From Ampelomyces quisqualis (lineage: Eukaryota; Ascomycota; Dothideomycetes; Pleosporales; Phaeosphaeriaceae), in the NCBI GenBank assembly GCA_018398575.1, contig JAGTXZ010000002.1:1428501-1492500 (forward strand): a stretch of 64,000 nucleotides of DNA, written 5' to 3'. The position numbers were made by a program, and so were the translations under genes. Numbering within the stretch: the stretch's first letter is position 1; each line of letters opens with the position of its first letter. Under the pieces are notes generated by a model. That model was not told the DNA's origin. It saw only the letters and a program-made list of their open reading frames with translations, and did no database searches. Of the stretch, positions 44,384 through 56,339 are shown in pieces.

Positions 44384-47160
44384 ATGGCCCTCCTTCGAAA
44401 AGTTGGAGCATGGCTCGCTCCTCCGCCTCCAAAATCTGAAGATGGCCGTGATCAATGGCCCTCGCGCGCTGCGTTCTTGCTTGCTGCTATGGGTGGTTGT
44501 GCTGGACAAGGAAATCTTCTACGATACCCGTCCGTTTTGTACAACAACTATGGCCTCCAGTGGTTTGTGCCATATTTACTGGCTGTCTTTCTCATCGCCA
44601 TACCTGCACTCGTTCTTGAGGTTCGTTGTAGCTAGCACATGCCATGGCACCTAGGAGGGCACTTGGTGCCCTAAGCTCGTACTGACTTTGGAAAGGTATC
44701 CATCGGTCAAGCCTACCGAGGAGGAACCGTCATAGCATTCAACAACATTAACAGAAGACTAAAAGGAGTTGGCATGGGTCCTGTTATAGTATCCTTTATC
44801 GTCGTCCAATACTTCACGGTGAACCTTGCCTGGATCATGAACTACTTCAGATGGTCTTTTACCTCTCCACTACCATGGGAGAATAGGCTGGATGCCTTTT
44901 ACTGGAATGACGTCCTGCATGTCGGAGCTATCACTGAGGGTGAACTTAGCCCGGACGGCAAGTCCGTCGCATCTTTTACGCAATACATTGGTCGCGGACT
45001 CATTGGAGAGACCGTCGGTTGGTCCATCTTTATTTGGTTCCTCATCTGGTTCTCCATTTTCCGTGGTGTAGGAATGACTGGCCGTGTTGTTTATGTAGGA
45101 CTTCCAAAAGCGCCCATTATTTCAAAGGGCTAACCACTCCTAGTTCACAATGGGTAAGAAGACCCAATAGAAGAGTTTGTAGCCTCCAGTACAGTTCATC
45201 GAGATTCAGACGCTTCTCAAAAGACTTCCTGAACGCAGCAGGCTCGAACCGATCCCGCCTTTATAAACAATGCTGACTAGCCACAGTACGCCCTTCACGT
45301 TAGCTTTGAGGATCGAATGATCGATCTGTCCTCCTACCCTGTGAGTGAATGCGCTGACACTTTATACGCATGTAGGGCTTGCCTATCGTCACTACGATCA
45401 TCTTTGTCGGCCGCGCACTCTCGCTTGACAATGCTCGAGCTGGTGTGGATCTGGTATGGCGAACCTGGAGATCAGATCAATTATCAAGTGGAACCGTCTG
45501 GCAAGTCGCCGTTGGCCAAGTGTTCTTCTCTACGGGCATCGGCTTCGGTTACTTTACGTCATATGCGAGCTACAACCAGAAACACAGCAACGCCGTCATG
45601 GACGCTATCCTAATTTGCGGATCGAACGTATTATTCGAGAACTTTGCGGCGTTTGCCATCTTTGGTGTCGTTGGATTTCTCCGCCGATGGCCTTCGGAAG
45701 ATGAAACTTTAGGTGCCTTTGTCGTCGGTTTCCTGACTCTACCGGAAGCCGTTCTTCAGATGCCGTAAGTTTCAGTCCATGGTCTTCATTTGAGACTTTC
45801 ACTAACATTGTGCCTCGTGGTCTGGTAGGGGTTCAAACTTCTGGGCATTTCTCCTCTTCTTCACCCTGGTCGTCCTCGGATTCAGTTCCGCATTTGTCAT
45901 GCTTGACGTCGTTGTTACCTTGATCTGCGATTCTGGCATGGTCAAAGCCTCACGACCAGTCGTTGTGACTGTTCTCACCGTGCTGTGCTTCCTTCTGTGC
46001 CTTCCGTACTGCACGGAATTTGGATACTACCTCCTGAGCGGCATCGACCAATGGGTGAACAACGTGGCCTTGATCTTCGTTGTTTGGTCCGAGGTGTCCA
46101 GTGCTACGACAGTGTACCGTTGGAGAGATATAGTCGAGCAGACTGGGCTGCCTGCCTTTATCGTATACAACTTTGGCTTTTTTGGAGCCCAGATATTCGG
46201 CATCAGTTTGGCCCATGGCATCGGCAATCCTGGCGCTGGCGCGGGAGCAGGAATTGGATTCTGGGCTATCATGGCTATTGTAGCCGTAGTCATCGCCCGG
46301 TTGCCCACTACGCCTGCTCCTCGTTTCTGGGGTCGAAACAACTTCGTGTGCAAGTTCTGGTATCTTGCATTCTACTCGGTAAGAATCCCCTACATGGGGT
46401 AGCTCGTTACTTGATGAAAGGTCTGACGAAGAGACCAATAGGGCAACCAAATTCGTCGGGATTTGAACGGGTACTAAGTCCCCGATGCAAAGTACTTGTT
46501 GCGTCTCAAAGTCAATACTAGCTCAGAGTATAAGATCCCATACAAAGGGCATTCTATCCTATACCTGAGCTGGAAAGACTTTTAGTATAGCAAGCACAAG
46601 TGCAACTACATCTTTTTAAGTACAATAGCTAACATTTTCTAGTACATTCTTTCTCTTCATACCCCGAGTATACTCAGAGCAAGGTAAGTGCAAACAGTTT
46701 TAGGACATACACTAACTCTGTACCCGTACCTTTAGTCATCGTTGGCCAAGGAAAGAACTGGAAGATCCCTGCGTTTATGCCCTTCCTGCTCCGTTATATT
46801 TCCGGACCCGTTCTGGCAATCATCTTCTCCTTCGCCTTCCCAGGGTTCCACAAGCTGAGATATGACCCCATGATGATCGCGGGATTCATTCTCTCCATTT
46901 TGACTGTCACTGTGGTCTTGGTGGGTTTCGTCATGCCTCGCTACTACGACGCATTCATCCCAATCGAGAGACGTGCCGAAGGAACGGAGCCGACCATAGC
47001 ATTGGACACCAAAGGAGAATTAGTAGGCTTGCCAGTCTCAGAAATAGCCCATGCAGAGGGCGGTCACACAAACTTTCCACGCGAGTCGTCATCAGAGCGT
47101 GAAGTTCAGGCCATAAAGGAAGAGGCGCCATATAACCGTTCCAATGGGTTGAGGACGTGA
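44384..47160 (+). CDS. Sodium:neurotransmitter symporter family (SNF/SLC6-like) transporter, one irregular junction
   Basis: Multi-exon membrane transporter of roughly 690 residues. Exons: 44384-44620, 44696-45094, 45144-45153 (micro-exon), 45376-45764, 45829-46378, 46442-46470, 46643-46683 and 46736-47160. Exon 1 carries the SNF signature GGCAGQGNLLRYPSVLYNNYG, where helix 1 binds substrate and Na+. Later blocks are VSIGQAYRGGTVIAFNNIN, GLPIVTTIIFVGRALSLDNA, FYSGNQIRRDLNG formed by the sixth exon, and PRVYSEQVIVGQGKNWKIP. About 12 helices are visible. Fungal members are plasma-membrane carriers of small amines or amino acids with unknown substrates. All junctions keep frame except 45153/45376, where the expected Phe-Thr-Met-Gly-Leu-Pro would need one base fewer. 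It may be functional with unusual splicing, or a recent pseudogene. Confidence 0.78.
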
Positions 47161-47855
47161 TCAATTGCAAATGGACGAAAGCAGGACACGGACAGAACGG
47201 CATGTACTTTGAGTCACAAATCATATGAATTTCTCGGCACCAAGTGCTACTCACTTTGGCCCACGTCGCATTCAATCAATTCGCAACTCGCACGTGTTGC
47301 CAAGTGCCGTTTGCCAATAGTGGGGAAGCGAAACGCTTTATTCCCGCCCGGCTCTCTCCAGAATAAATCACTGCACAATCTGTCATCAACTTGTGCGACA
47401 CTTCATCTAGAACGTTGCTTACACATGCAGTCTGTGACTCGTCGCTAGTGGCGAACCGACGCCGTTTGTAGTTAGCACGAAACACCTTCACGATGCGCGA
47501 CTTGTGCGAACTCACTTTGCCGCATTAGGCCAAAGAATCTACGATATGAAATTATATTTATCATTGATGACAGACAATACTCACCCAACGGCAACTCCCT
47601 CGTTATTGTTGAGATTCTGCGAGTATCCAACGATTCTTCCACCTTCCGCGTCCGCAGTTGCACAGCAGTCAAATACACTGCTCTGGTCGTGTTGCGCCCA
47701 GTCGCTTCCGCAAGCATTTAGATTACACAAACAACGACGGTTAGCTACTGCCTTGCGGTTACTGATATTACTTGTACGCAGAGCAGCCGCGTAGCCGGGA
47801 GATCTCCGTTCTTGCGCGACCCACGTCGTACCGCCCAACCTAATATACGCCCACC
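47161..47855. promoter_or_regulatory. Upstream region of copper ATPase
   Basis: 695 nt between the SNF and ATPase genes, which should contain the ATPase promoter. I saw no clear copper-regulator consensus and no further gene. Confidence 0.35.
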
Positions 47856-50800
47856 ATGTCACCTACTAGATTGCACAGTCCATATCGGGAAGTGAGCACG
47901 ACAACCTGCTTCATTTCAAACCTACATTGCCCGTCATGTGTGGAAGCAGTACGGGCGTCCCTATGTTCGCTCGGCCCTAAGCCTGAGGATATATTTGTTT
48001 CCATTGTTTCGCATTCCGTTGTCGTACGGCACGCTACATTCCTGGCTATCGAAGACATATCCGCCTCACTAGAAGCAGCTGGGTTCGAGATCCACAGCAT
48101 CTTCCAGGACAACAACGCGAAGCACGATCCGATCGAGGTCAAGAGCTCAGGTCAACGGAGTAAAGAGTGGCACACCAGCCTGGAGCGTGCAGTCTCTCGT
48201 TGGAGCAAACCTGTCCAGCTTCACCGTTCAGCCGTCGATATGCACAAAAGAGTAGTCCACGCCGAGCAATGCGAGCAATGTAGGAGTGAAGGTGGAGGGG
48301 TCAGCTTGGACATCAACAGCGAAGAGACGCTGCACTACAAGCCTGCACCTATTATTACGACGTCGAAAAAAGCTAGCTTCGATGGCTCCGCATCCCTCGA
48401 CCAAATATCACCCACCTCGGAGGAGTTTCTTGGTATAGCGCCCCCAGATATTCCAGTGCTTTGCAAGGTTACTCTGGCTATCACGGGAATGACTTGTTCT
48501 TCATGCGTCTCTGCCATTAGTCATGTGGTCGAGCAGCTTCCCTTTGTACAGTCCATCAACGTCAATCTCTTGACTCACACCGGCATAGTCGTGTTGAGCA
48601 GCAAGCAAAGGTGCGACGAGTTGGTGGAAACGATAGAAGACTGTGGATTTGATGTTCTGGTGGAGAAGTTGGAGGATGTGGCACCAGTGAAGCCGAACAA
48701 CAAAACTACATCGCTACAGCATGTGGAACGGTGGCGAGCCACATATGCGATTGGAGGCATGACATGTAGTCGCTGCTCAGGCTTTGTTAGCGATGCCCTG
48801 AAACAACATCCATGGATCGAAGAGGTGGAAGTCAACCTGATTGACAACACTGCGGTGGTGCACTTCGTAGGGAAAGAGCATCTTCCAGAAATCAAGGAAA
48901 GCATAGAAGACGTTGGCTACGATGCGACTTTGGACCAGGTTATCCCAGCAGATACCACTATCACGGACACAACGGAAAGGCTGGTCGCTATTCGAGTTCA
49001 AGGCATGTTTTGTCATCACTGTCCCGACAACATCATGCAAAGTCTGAGCGAAACCTTCGGAGAGCAGATTGTGATGGCGATGGAAGCTACGCCTTTCTCC
49101 CTTCGGTCACCCATATTGCACATTCGATACACGCCTGACCCTTCAGATTTGACTATCCGACATATCTTCAATGCAATTACGACTCTGCACCCGAACTTCG
49201 AGCCCACTGTCTTCCATGCCCGGACTATCGAAGAACGAGCACAAGAGATGCACGCACATGAGCGTAAACGCGTCTTGTTCCGCCTCATCCTCTGCGTCAT
49301 AGTGGCGATCCCGACTTTCATTATCGGAATTGTCTTCATGAGTTTGATCAACTCGAAGCACCCCATCCAAAAGTATCTAATGGGTACTATGTGGGCAGGA
49401 AAGGTCACACGGCTGAGCTGGTCTCTCTTCATACTCTCCACCCCTGTCTACTTTTTCGCCGCTGATACGTTCCATCGTCGAGCCATCAAGGAAGTCAAAG
49501 CCATGTGGAGACCTGGAAGTCGCACCCCCTGGCTGCATCGATTCACCCGCTTCGGTAGCATGAACATGCTTATATCCCTGGGCACGAGCATTGCCTACTT
49601 CGCTTCGGTGGTGGAGCTAGCTTTGGCAGCCGCAAATCAGTCTACCGGCTCAATGAGCGATTCCTACTTTGACGCGGTGGTGTTTCTCACAATGTTCCTT
49701 CTCATCGGTCGTTTCCTCGAAGCATACAGCAAGGCAAAGACAGGGGATGCAGTCACATCGCTGGGGGCCCTTCGTCCAGACGAGGCTTTCCTCGTCGACC
49801 CTGAAAAAGGCGACAGCAAGATCGATACTGACTTACTAGAGATTGGCGATATCGTCCGCGTCCACCATGGTACCTCGCCGCCTTTCGACGGCATTGTACT
49901 CGAAGGCAACACTATATTCGACGAGTCTAGCTTGACTGGTGAGTCTCGCCCAGTCAAGAAGACTGCAGGCGATATGGTGTTCTCAGGCACATTAAACAAA
50001 GGCGCTCCTGTAAAGGTCAAAATCACGACGATTTCTGGCACATCCATGTTGGACCAGATCATTGCTGCTGTCCGAGAAGGGCAAACCCGTCGGGCCCCTG
50101 TAGAGCGGGTTGCCGATACCATCACCTCACATTTCGTCCCCTTCGTTATCGCAGTAGCCATTAGCACCTGGCTCATATGGCTCATCCTTGGCACTACAGG
50201 TGGTATCCCCAAGGATTGGAAGAATGATGGCGCTGGAGGTTGGGCTCTGTGGTCTTTGCGCTTCGCCATTGCAGTCTTCGTTATCGCATGTCCCTGCGGC
50301 ATTGGTCTAGCTGCACCAACTGCTCTGTTTGTTGGTGGTGGACTAGCCGCGAAACATGGTATACTTGTAAGAGGTGGAGGTGAGGCGTTCCAGGAGGCCA
50401 GCTCTCTCGACTGTATCGTGTTCGACAAGACAGGTACTCTGACCGAGGGCGGTGATCCAACTGTTACAGACCACACGCTTTCTGGCGTTGAAGAGAGTAG
50501 CTTGGTACTGGGTATCGTCAAGGCCTTGGAGCAGAACAGCAATCACCCTGTCGCAAGAGCGCTGGTGGCGTTTTGTAATAAACAGACCCATGATGATTCC
50601 AAGCCTGTTGATGTCGACGAAGTGCCAGGCAAAGGTTTGAAGGGTACATTCAGGGTAGGAGGCCGTGAGATCACAGCCCTTATCGGCAACGAAAGCTTTC
50701 TGTCCGATCACCACGTCTCTATCAGTGCTGAAGACGCCGCAGCGCTTCAGTCATGGAAGTCACAAGGCAAATCGGTCGCTCTTCTAGCAATGTGTCTACC

Positions 50801-51668
50801 GTCGTTGCAGAAGATTACAGACTCTACGAGTTCCGAAATCGCCCAATCTTCAATGTGGCAACTTGCCGGCATGTTCTCAATCGCGGATGCTCTCCGACCA
50901 GAGGCGATCAGCGTCATTGCTGCGCTGAAGAAGCGCGGTATCGATGTTTGGATGCTGTCCGGAGACAACCCAACTACTGCAAAAGCAGTGGGAACCCAAG
51001 TCGGTATCGCATCCTCTAACATTATCGCTGGCGTACTGCCGGATCAGAAAGCGGAGAAGATCAAGTACCTTCAGCAGACGCTTACTAAACAGCACAAGAC
51101 AGGACTCTTCCACATTCCTTTGCTATCAAAGCTCATGTCGAAGAAAACTCAACGTGCTACTGTTGCGATGGTCGGGGACGGCATTAACGACGCTCCAGCT
51201 TTGAGCACAGCCGACTTGAGCATCGCCATTGGCAGTGGCTCCGATATTGCCCTGTCGTCGTCATCCTTCATTTTGATCAACAGCCGGCTCACAACCATCC
51301 TCACTCTTCTCGACCTGTCACGTGTGGTTTTTCGCCGCGTGTACTTCAACTTCGGATGGGCACTGGTGTACAACATGGTTGCTATGCCTGTTGCGGCGGG
51401 TGTCTTGTTTCCCATCACCACGGGCACAGATCAAATGGACATGCACCAGAATGGCATTGCGATGAAAGGCGGGATGGCTATGGAGAACAGCGGGAAGAAG
51501 CATATCCGACTGGACCCGGTGTGGGCGGCTTTGGCTATGGCGTTGAGCAGTGTGAGTGTGGTGTGTAGCAGTTTGGCATTGAGGAGTCGGATACCAGGTG
51601 TGGGGTTTAGGGCAGAGAAGGAGAGTCTCGAGACCGAGGGTGTGGTGGAGAAGGCCGACAGGGTGTGA
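47856..51668 (+). CDS. Copper-transporting P1B-type ATPase
   Basis: Intronless, 1270 residues. It uses ATP to move Cu(I) across a membrane, either for export or to load secreted copper enzymes. There are four N-terminal HMA-like metal-binding modules with CxxC at residues 25-28 (CPSC), 214-217 (CSSC), 304-307 (CSRC) and 386-389 (CHHC), plus an extra CEQC at 139-142. The catalytic part has TGES (694-697), the transmembrane metal site CPC (812-814), the phosphorylation site DKTGT (D857) and GDGIND (1107-1112). Roughly eight membrane helices are visible. The CPC motif supports Cu+/Ag+ specificity. It is longer at the N-terminus than yeast CCC2, which has two HMA domains. Whether it acts at the Golgi or plasma membrane is open. 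Confidence 0.93.
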   Translation: MSPTRLHSPYREVSTTTCFISNLHCPSCVEAVRASLCSLGPKPEDIFVSIVSHSVVVRHATFLAIEDISASLEAAGFEIHSIFQDNNAKHDPIEVKSSGQRSKEWHTSLERAVSRWSKPVQLHRSAVDMHKRVVHAEQCEQCRSEGGGVSLDINSEETLHYKPAPIITTSKKASFDGSASLDQISPTSEEFLGIAPPDIPVLCKVTLAITGMTCSSCVSAISHVVEQLPFVQSINVNLLTHTGIVVLSSKQRCDELVETIEDCGFDVLVEKLEDVAPVKPNNKTTSLQHVERWRATYAIGGMTCSRCSGFVSDALKQHPWIEEVEVNLIDNTAVVHFVGKEHLPEIKESIEDVGYDATLDQVIPADTTITDTTERLVAIRVQGMFCHHCPDNIMQSLSETFGEQIVMAMEATPFSLRSPILHIRYTPDPSDLTIRHIFNAITTLHPNFEPTVFHARTIEERAQEMHAHERKRVLFRLILCVIVAIPTFIIGIVFMSLINSKHPIQKYLMGTMWAGKVTRLSWSLFILSTPVYFFAADTFHRRAIKEVKAMWRPGSRTPWLHRFTRFGSMNMLISLGTSIAYFASVVELALAAANQSTGSMSDSYFDAVVFLTMFLLIGRFLEAYSKAKTGDAVTSLGALRPDEAFLVDPEKGDSKIDTDLLEIGDIVRVHHGTSPPFDGIVLEGNTIFDESSLTGESRPVKKTAGDMVFSGTLNKGAPVKVKITTISGTSMLDQIIAAVREGQTRRAPVERVADTITSHFVPFVIAVAISTWLIWLILGTTGGIPKDWKNDGAGGWALWSLRFAIAVFVIACPCGIGLAAPTALFVGGGLAAKHGILVRGGGEAFQEASSLDCIVFDKTGTLTEGGDPTVTDHTLSGVEESSLVLGIVKALEQNSNHPVARALVAFCNKQTHDDSKPVDVDEVPGKGLKGTFRVGGREITALIGNESFLSDHHVSISAEDAAALQSWKSQGKSVALLAMCLPSLQKITDSTSSEIAQSSMWQLAGMFSIADALRPEAISVIAALKKRGIDVWMLSGDNPTTAKAVGTQVGIASSNIIAGVLPDQKAEKIKYLQQTLTKQHKTGLFHIPLLSKLMSKKTQRATVAMVGDGINDAPALSTADLSIAIGSGSDIALSSSSFILINSRLTTILTLLDLSRVVFRRVYFNFGWALVYNMVAMPVAAGVLFPITTGTDQMDMHQNGIAMKGGMAMENSGKKHIRLDPVWAALAMALSSVSVVCSSLALRSRIPGVGFRAEKESLETEGVVEKADRV

Positions 51669-52567
51669 GCCTGTCCTGTGAAGTGGAGATGGTTCGTATT
51701 GCTAGCCCATGCTGTGCCAAAAATAGTCGGAACTCGACTACACAGAAATTTGTCCGGAAGCAATCGCTAGACGCGAAGACGGTGTATTCTGCTGAATTAT
51801 CATCGGTGGCACGCTCCGATGAAATGATATCACTTTCTTCACCTACAGTGTCTACCCAGCTACGTGGTGCGTACGGAGTATTGTACAATATCCTTCGGGT
51901 CTAGGCCCGCAGCCATGGAGGCAAGGCCACGTCGGCGCTGGGTCTAGTCTATCACGTGAAAAGTGGAGTATGTGGGTACCTACATGTGACGTCGCTCCTC
52001 GTTATTCGCAGCGGCTACTCCGTACTCCTACAATAGACTCTTTCACAGGCGCCACCCGCTACGATCTGATCAACGCAGACGGTGCGCCTGCGGTGGCGAT
52101 TGTAGGCTCTGTTGGGAGTGGCGCGGCCGTCGGAGTACTGTGTAGGCACATATCCAACAATAATAATGCAGACCAAGGCACCCAATCGAAATGATCGGGG
52201 ACCTTGAATTCCAGGCATGCGTCTCTCACGCCATGCTGCTGTGGGCAATGCAAAGCGGACGGTGTTGCACAGAACCGGTCCGATGTCTCAACAGCATTTG
52301 CCAGGGGACCCACCTTTATATCGACATAGCCCTGCACTTTGTATACAATACTGTACACCTGTCACTGCTCCTGAATCCTGATCCACGGACCGTGATGCAC
52401 CCCCTTCCTTCGCGCCCCTGTTATTTGTGCTCATCCTTCTTTAACTCGCACGTTTTCCCAGCCTTCCAGTCACTCGCTAGTCCGGCTGCTCGAAACTACG
52501 TTTGACGCTCGAAACTTCTCGCCGGACCGGCCGCGACGTTCTCGGACGCCATCCACGACACTCAACC
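51669..52567. promoter_or_regulatory. Intergenic region with two TACGGAGTA nonamers
   Basis: A 900-nt spacer between plus-strand genes. TACGGAGTA occurs at 51872-51880 and its complement at 52016-52024. No gene seen. Confidence 0.4.
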
Positions 52568-55500
52568 ATGACGACACCCTTGCACGAACGGCCCGAGCCA
52601 ACCTACGAGATGGACAGCAACAGGCATGTTCCACACCAACGATCCTCGGACGACGATGGCACATTTGTTGGAGAGGATCTCAGCCAACAGTCGTACACAC
52701 AGACACACGCCAACGTCGGATTCACACGGCCGCGGTCCGGCACACACTTGACCGTCGAAACCGCTCACGACATGCCACACATGAACGCAGTGAACTCGCC
52801 ATCGCAGACGCGAGAGCAAGCAAGCCGGCTCAACGACGACTTGACCGTACTGCAGATCGAACGCGGTATCGACGCGCAAGATGCTTTGCAGAGGAACCAA
52901 TCGCTCAATCGCTCCATGACGCGGCAGCGGTCTCGTAGGGAGGACCTGGTGGACGATTTTGACGCGGCTACGAACCCGTTGCACGAGCAGGCGGCCAAAT
53001 ACACACCTCCAGAGAACCCCAGCACAAGCGCGGCGAAGCTGTTCAAGAGTATCCACAACTCGAGCTGGCTGATCCGGTACTTCACATACATCACACCGCT
53101 CGTTCTTTTGATTCTTATCCCCGTTCTCGTTGGCGCATTGGCATTTCCCAATGCGTCGGTTGGTGGAGTGAAGCTGGTCTGGTTCTCCATCTGGCTGATG
53201 ATTGTCTGGTTAACGCTGTGGCTTGGTCGAGTAAGTATCAACCTTGCATCTTGCATTGCATCAATTGACGCCGAATAGGTCATTGCCAAGTGCCTCCCGT
53301 GGCCTATCGGCATCGTTTCCAGTCTCTTCACCAACAACAGCAAGAAGTGGCGTGATATGGGCAAGCAACTCGAGCTGCCTGCGACACTATTCTTCTGGTG
53401 GCTAGCCATTGAGATCTCCTTCTTGCCTACCATGAAGAACCACAGCGTCGACGGAAATTCGGATACGAAGAGCTGGCAAAAGACCATGAACAAGGTTCTC
53501 GTTTCCATCTTCGTTGGCTTTACCCTGAACCTTGTGGAGAAGATCATTCTACAACTCATTGCGATCAGCTTCCATCTCAGGACCTATCAGGATAGGATTG
53601 AGCTGAACAAGTTCCAGATCGGTAGTCTGGCGAAGCTTTACAAATATTCAAAAGAAAAGATAACCGAGGACGACACCGAGTTTGAAGGAGAAAAGGGCCC
53701 ATCTGGCGCACGTACCCCCGGACAGCTTGTTACGGACGCGCAGCGAAATATCAAGGAAGGAATCACCAAGTTTGGAGACATTGCCGGAAAGGTTGCTGGA
53801 GACTTCACTGGCAGACAGGTCACATCGAGTGAACATCCCAACCAGGTCGTCCTGCAGCTCATTGGCTCTACACCTGGCGCTCAGGTCCTCGCCCGAAGAC
53901 TGTATCGAACGTTCGCCCGGCCCGAAACCGAGACAGTCCACTCCGATGACCTCAAGAATGCGTTCGAGAGTGACGAAGAGGCAGATGCGGCTTTCAGCAT
54001 GTTCGACAAGGATATGAACGGTGACATTTCCATGGAAGAGCTCGAGGCTGTCTGTGTCGAGATTGGCCGCGAAAGAAAGTCCATCACTGCTTCGCTGAAG
54101 GATCTGGACTCTGTTGTCAGCAAACTGGACGATGTGTTCATGTTCATCGTGCTTGTCATCACCATCATCGTCTTCATCTCACTCATCTCGACATCCGCCG
54201 CTGGTGTCCTCACTTCCGCTGGATCCACTCTTCTCGCTTTGTCATGGCTGTTTTCTGCAACCGCCCAGGAATTCTTGCAGTCTTGCATTTTCGTCTTTGT
54301 CAAGCATCCTTACGACGTTGGTGATCGTGTCCAGGTCTATGGTAACAGCGGTGAACTCGGCAAAGGTGACGACTACTTCGTGAAGGAGATTGCCTTGTTT
54401 TATACCGAGTTCAAGAAAATGCAGGGACACGTCGTGCAAGCACCGAACAGCTATTTGAACACTCTGTTCATTCTCAACCACCGACGTTCTGGTGCTCTCG
54501 CTGAAGCCGTTCCCATCATCATCAAGTTCGGTACCACGCTAGAGCAGATTGACAACCTTCGTCAATGTCTTTTGGAATTTGTTACTGCTGAGAAACGCGA
54601 GTACCAGACGAACATTCTTACTGAATTGCGAGCAATGCAAGAGGTCCATTGGCTTGAGCTCAACATTGTCTTCTTCTACAAGTCCAGCTGGCAAAATGAA
54701 TTGCTCCGTCTGCAGCGACGCAACAAGTTCATTTGCGCTCTTACCGTTGCCATCCAAGAGTGTGGTATCGAAGGACCTCGCATGCGCTACCCTGGTCAGA
54801 AAGAATCCTTCCCTGTCTATCTCCAGAACTTGCAAAACCCTGCTACGCCTGGTGTTGGTCAGAATGGCAACCCGGATAACCCGAACGGAACGGTCAACCA
54901 CGATCGCCCTGTCGATGAGCCATTTGTTGCACCAGCAACTGATGGCACAACGGACCAGCCCGGCTCTAGCAGTGTACCAGGCCGACGTCCTTCGATTCTG
55001 CGCCCAACTGGTGGTCAAGCCGCCAATGGCCGACACCGTGGAGAGTCCATCGCAGCCATGGGCCGTCGTGTAGACTTCTCCCTGGGCATGGGATCCATGG
55101 GTCTCAACGATCCAAGTGGTGACGTGCTCGACGACCGCGATACTGAGGCGCGCAACAGAGCTACGGTGATGAGAGTCACATCTCCGTCGCGCCACGTTCA
55201 GGATCGTGCGCCTGAAAATGGTTCACGAGTCTCGCACGAAAGCGGTCACTCGACGGGCATTCAGCGAGTTGGAACCAACTCTAGCTTGGGAGCTCGCGAG
55301 CGCACTCATCGCAACCGTTTCTTCAGTCGCAATCGCCATGGCGATGAAGAGACTGGCATGGCAGACATCCCCGAAGCCGAACACGATACTCCTCCTCCTC
55401 AGAAGCTAGATGCTCGGTCTGGCTTGATTAGCTCTCAAGCTGTCAGGAAGAGCACCGATGAGTCTGGGCTGCCACACTCATCTGGCGCGCTGCCGACTAC

Positions 55501-55576
55501 GGCGGACTCAGGCAGGTTGTTTGCTCATCCCTCCCGCGCACAGACGGATAACATCGAGATGAGGCGTATGCCTTGA
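52568..55576 (+). CDS. MscS-family mechanosensitive channel with EF hand
   Basis: Two exons, 52568-53230 and 53279-55576, with a 48-nt intron (GTAAGT, acceptor AATAG). The product has 986 residues. In fission yeast, relatives Msy1 and Msy2 sit in the ER/nuclear envelope and control Ca2+ release on hypo-osmotic shock. Visible here are a disordered N-terminus of about 160 residues and membrane helices such as ITPLVLLILIPVLVGALAF and LPATLFFWWLAIEISFLP. An EF hand (D464-x-D466-x-N468-x-D470, E475) follows, then the MscS core with the pore helix SAAGVLTSAGSTLLALSWLFSATAQEFLQSC and the beta-domain motif HPYDVGDRVQVYG. A disordered C-terminal tail of some 230 residues ends it. The ATG at 52568 is preferred over one at 52502 (better context, start of conserved sequence). 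Confidence 0.92.
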
Positions 55577-56339
55577 GATTATATATGATTCATGACATCA
55601 AAAGCGTCTTTGCTTCCACTGCATACAGAAAAATAGCGCGCATGGCATCAGAAGGCGTGTGTTCAGCGTCCGTAGGCTTGAAAGTAGCGGCATAGAATCC
55701 GCAGGCCAGTGGCAGTGCGCCAGGTCTATGCGAGATGTACGGAGTAATTCAAACAAAATGTATTTAATCTGAAGTCTTCACAGCAAACGCTTCCACGAAA
55801 TGTGCTGTCTAGTTCGCTGTTGGGTGGAAGCATCACTGCTGGTACTACAGTGGTAAGCTTGACAATTTGTACTCTGTACTCAATGTCAAAAACTAGCGCA
55901 GCTAGTGTACCTTTGCGATTTAGGCCGTTGTCATTGGAGAACCCACATTACTGCGTGAAGCTTCCCAGCGTGTTTGTGGTACCCAAGGAGCGTTCTTTGG
56001 AGTCCCTCGAGTGCGGTGTCTGATGTCAATAGTATGCTTCAGAATAAGCTGCGCACTCGTAGTAGGTAAATGAAAAGTTGGTTGATTATGAAAAGTTGAG
56101 ATTTGGCGTGTATCACAGCGTTCATAATACACCACTGAACTTTTGTGCACCTGGGATGTGCCGGGCCAGGAACCAATTACCATGAACTCAGGGATGGACG
56201 CGCGCTAGTCGCGTAATCCCAGTAACCCCCACTAACGCTAACGCAAGCGCCCTTTCACCGCTCCTTGCTGAACCCCCAAACCTCCTGCTGCTAGAACAAC
56301 TTGATATCAGCGGTAGTACAACAACCGGAAATCGACACA
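55577..56339. promoter_or_regulatory. Upstream region of alpha-tubulin
   Basis: A 760-nt spacer, with a TACGGAGTA nonamer at 55738-55746. Should contain the tubulin promoter. No gene seen. Confidence 0.4.

Noticed and set aside
45236..45262. Possible tRNA T-arm (GGTTCGAGCC on the minus strand)
   Set aside because: The flanking bases do not form a T stem and no acceptor or D arm is present; it falls inside the SNF gene's long intron.
49664..50542. 292-codon open frame antisense to the copper ATPase
   Set aside because: Mirror of the conserved catalytic core on the plus strand; Ser/Pro-rich shadow.
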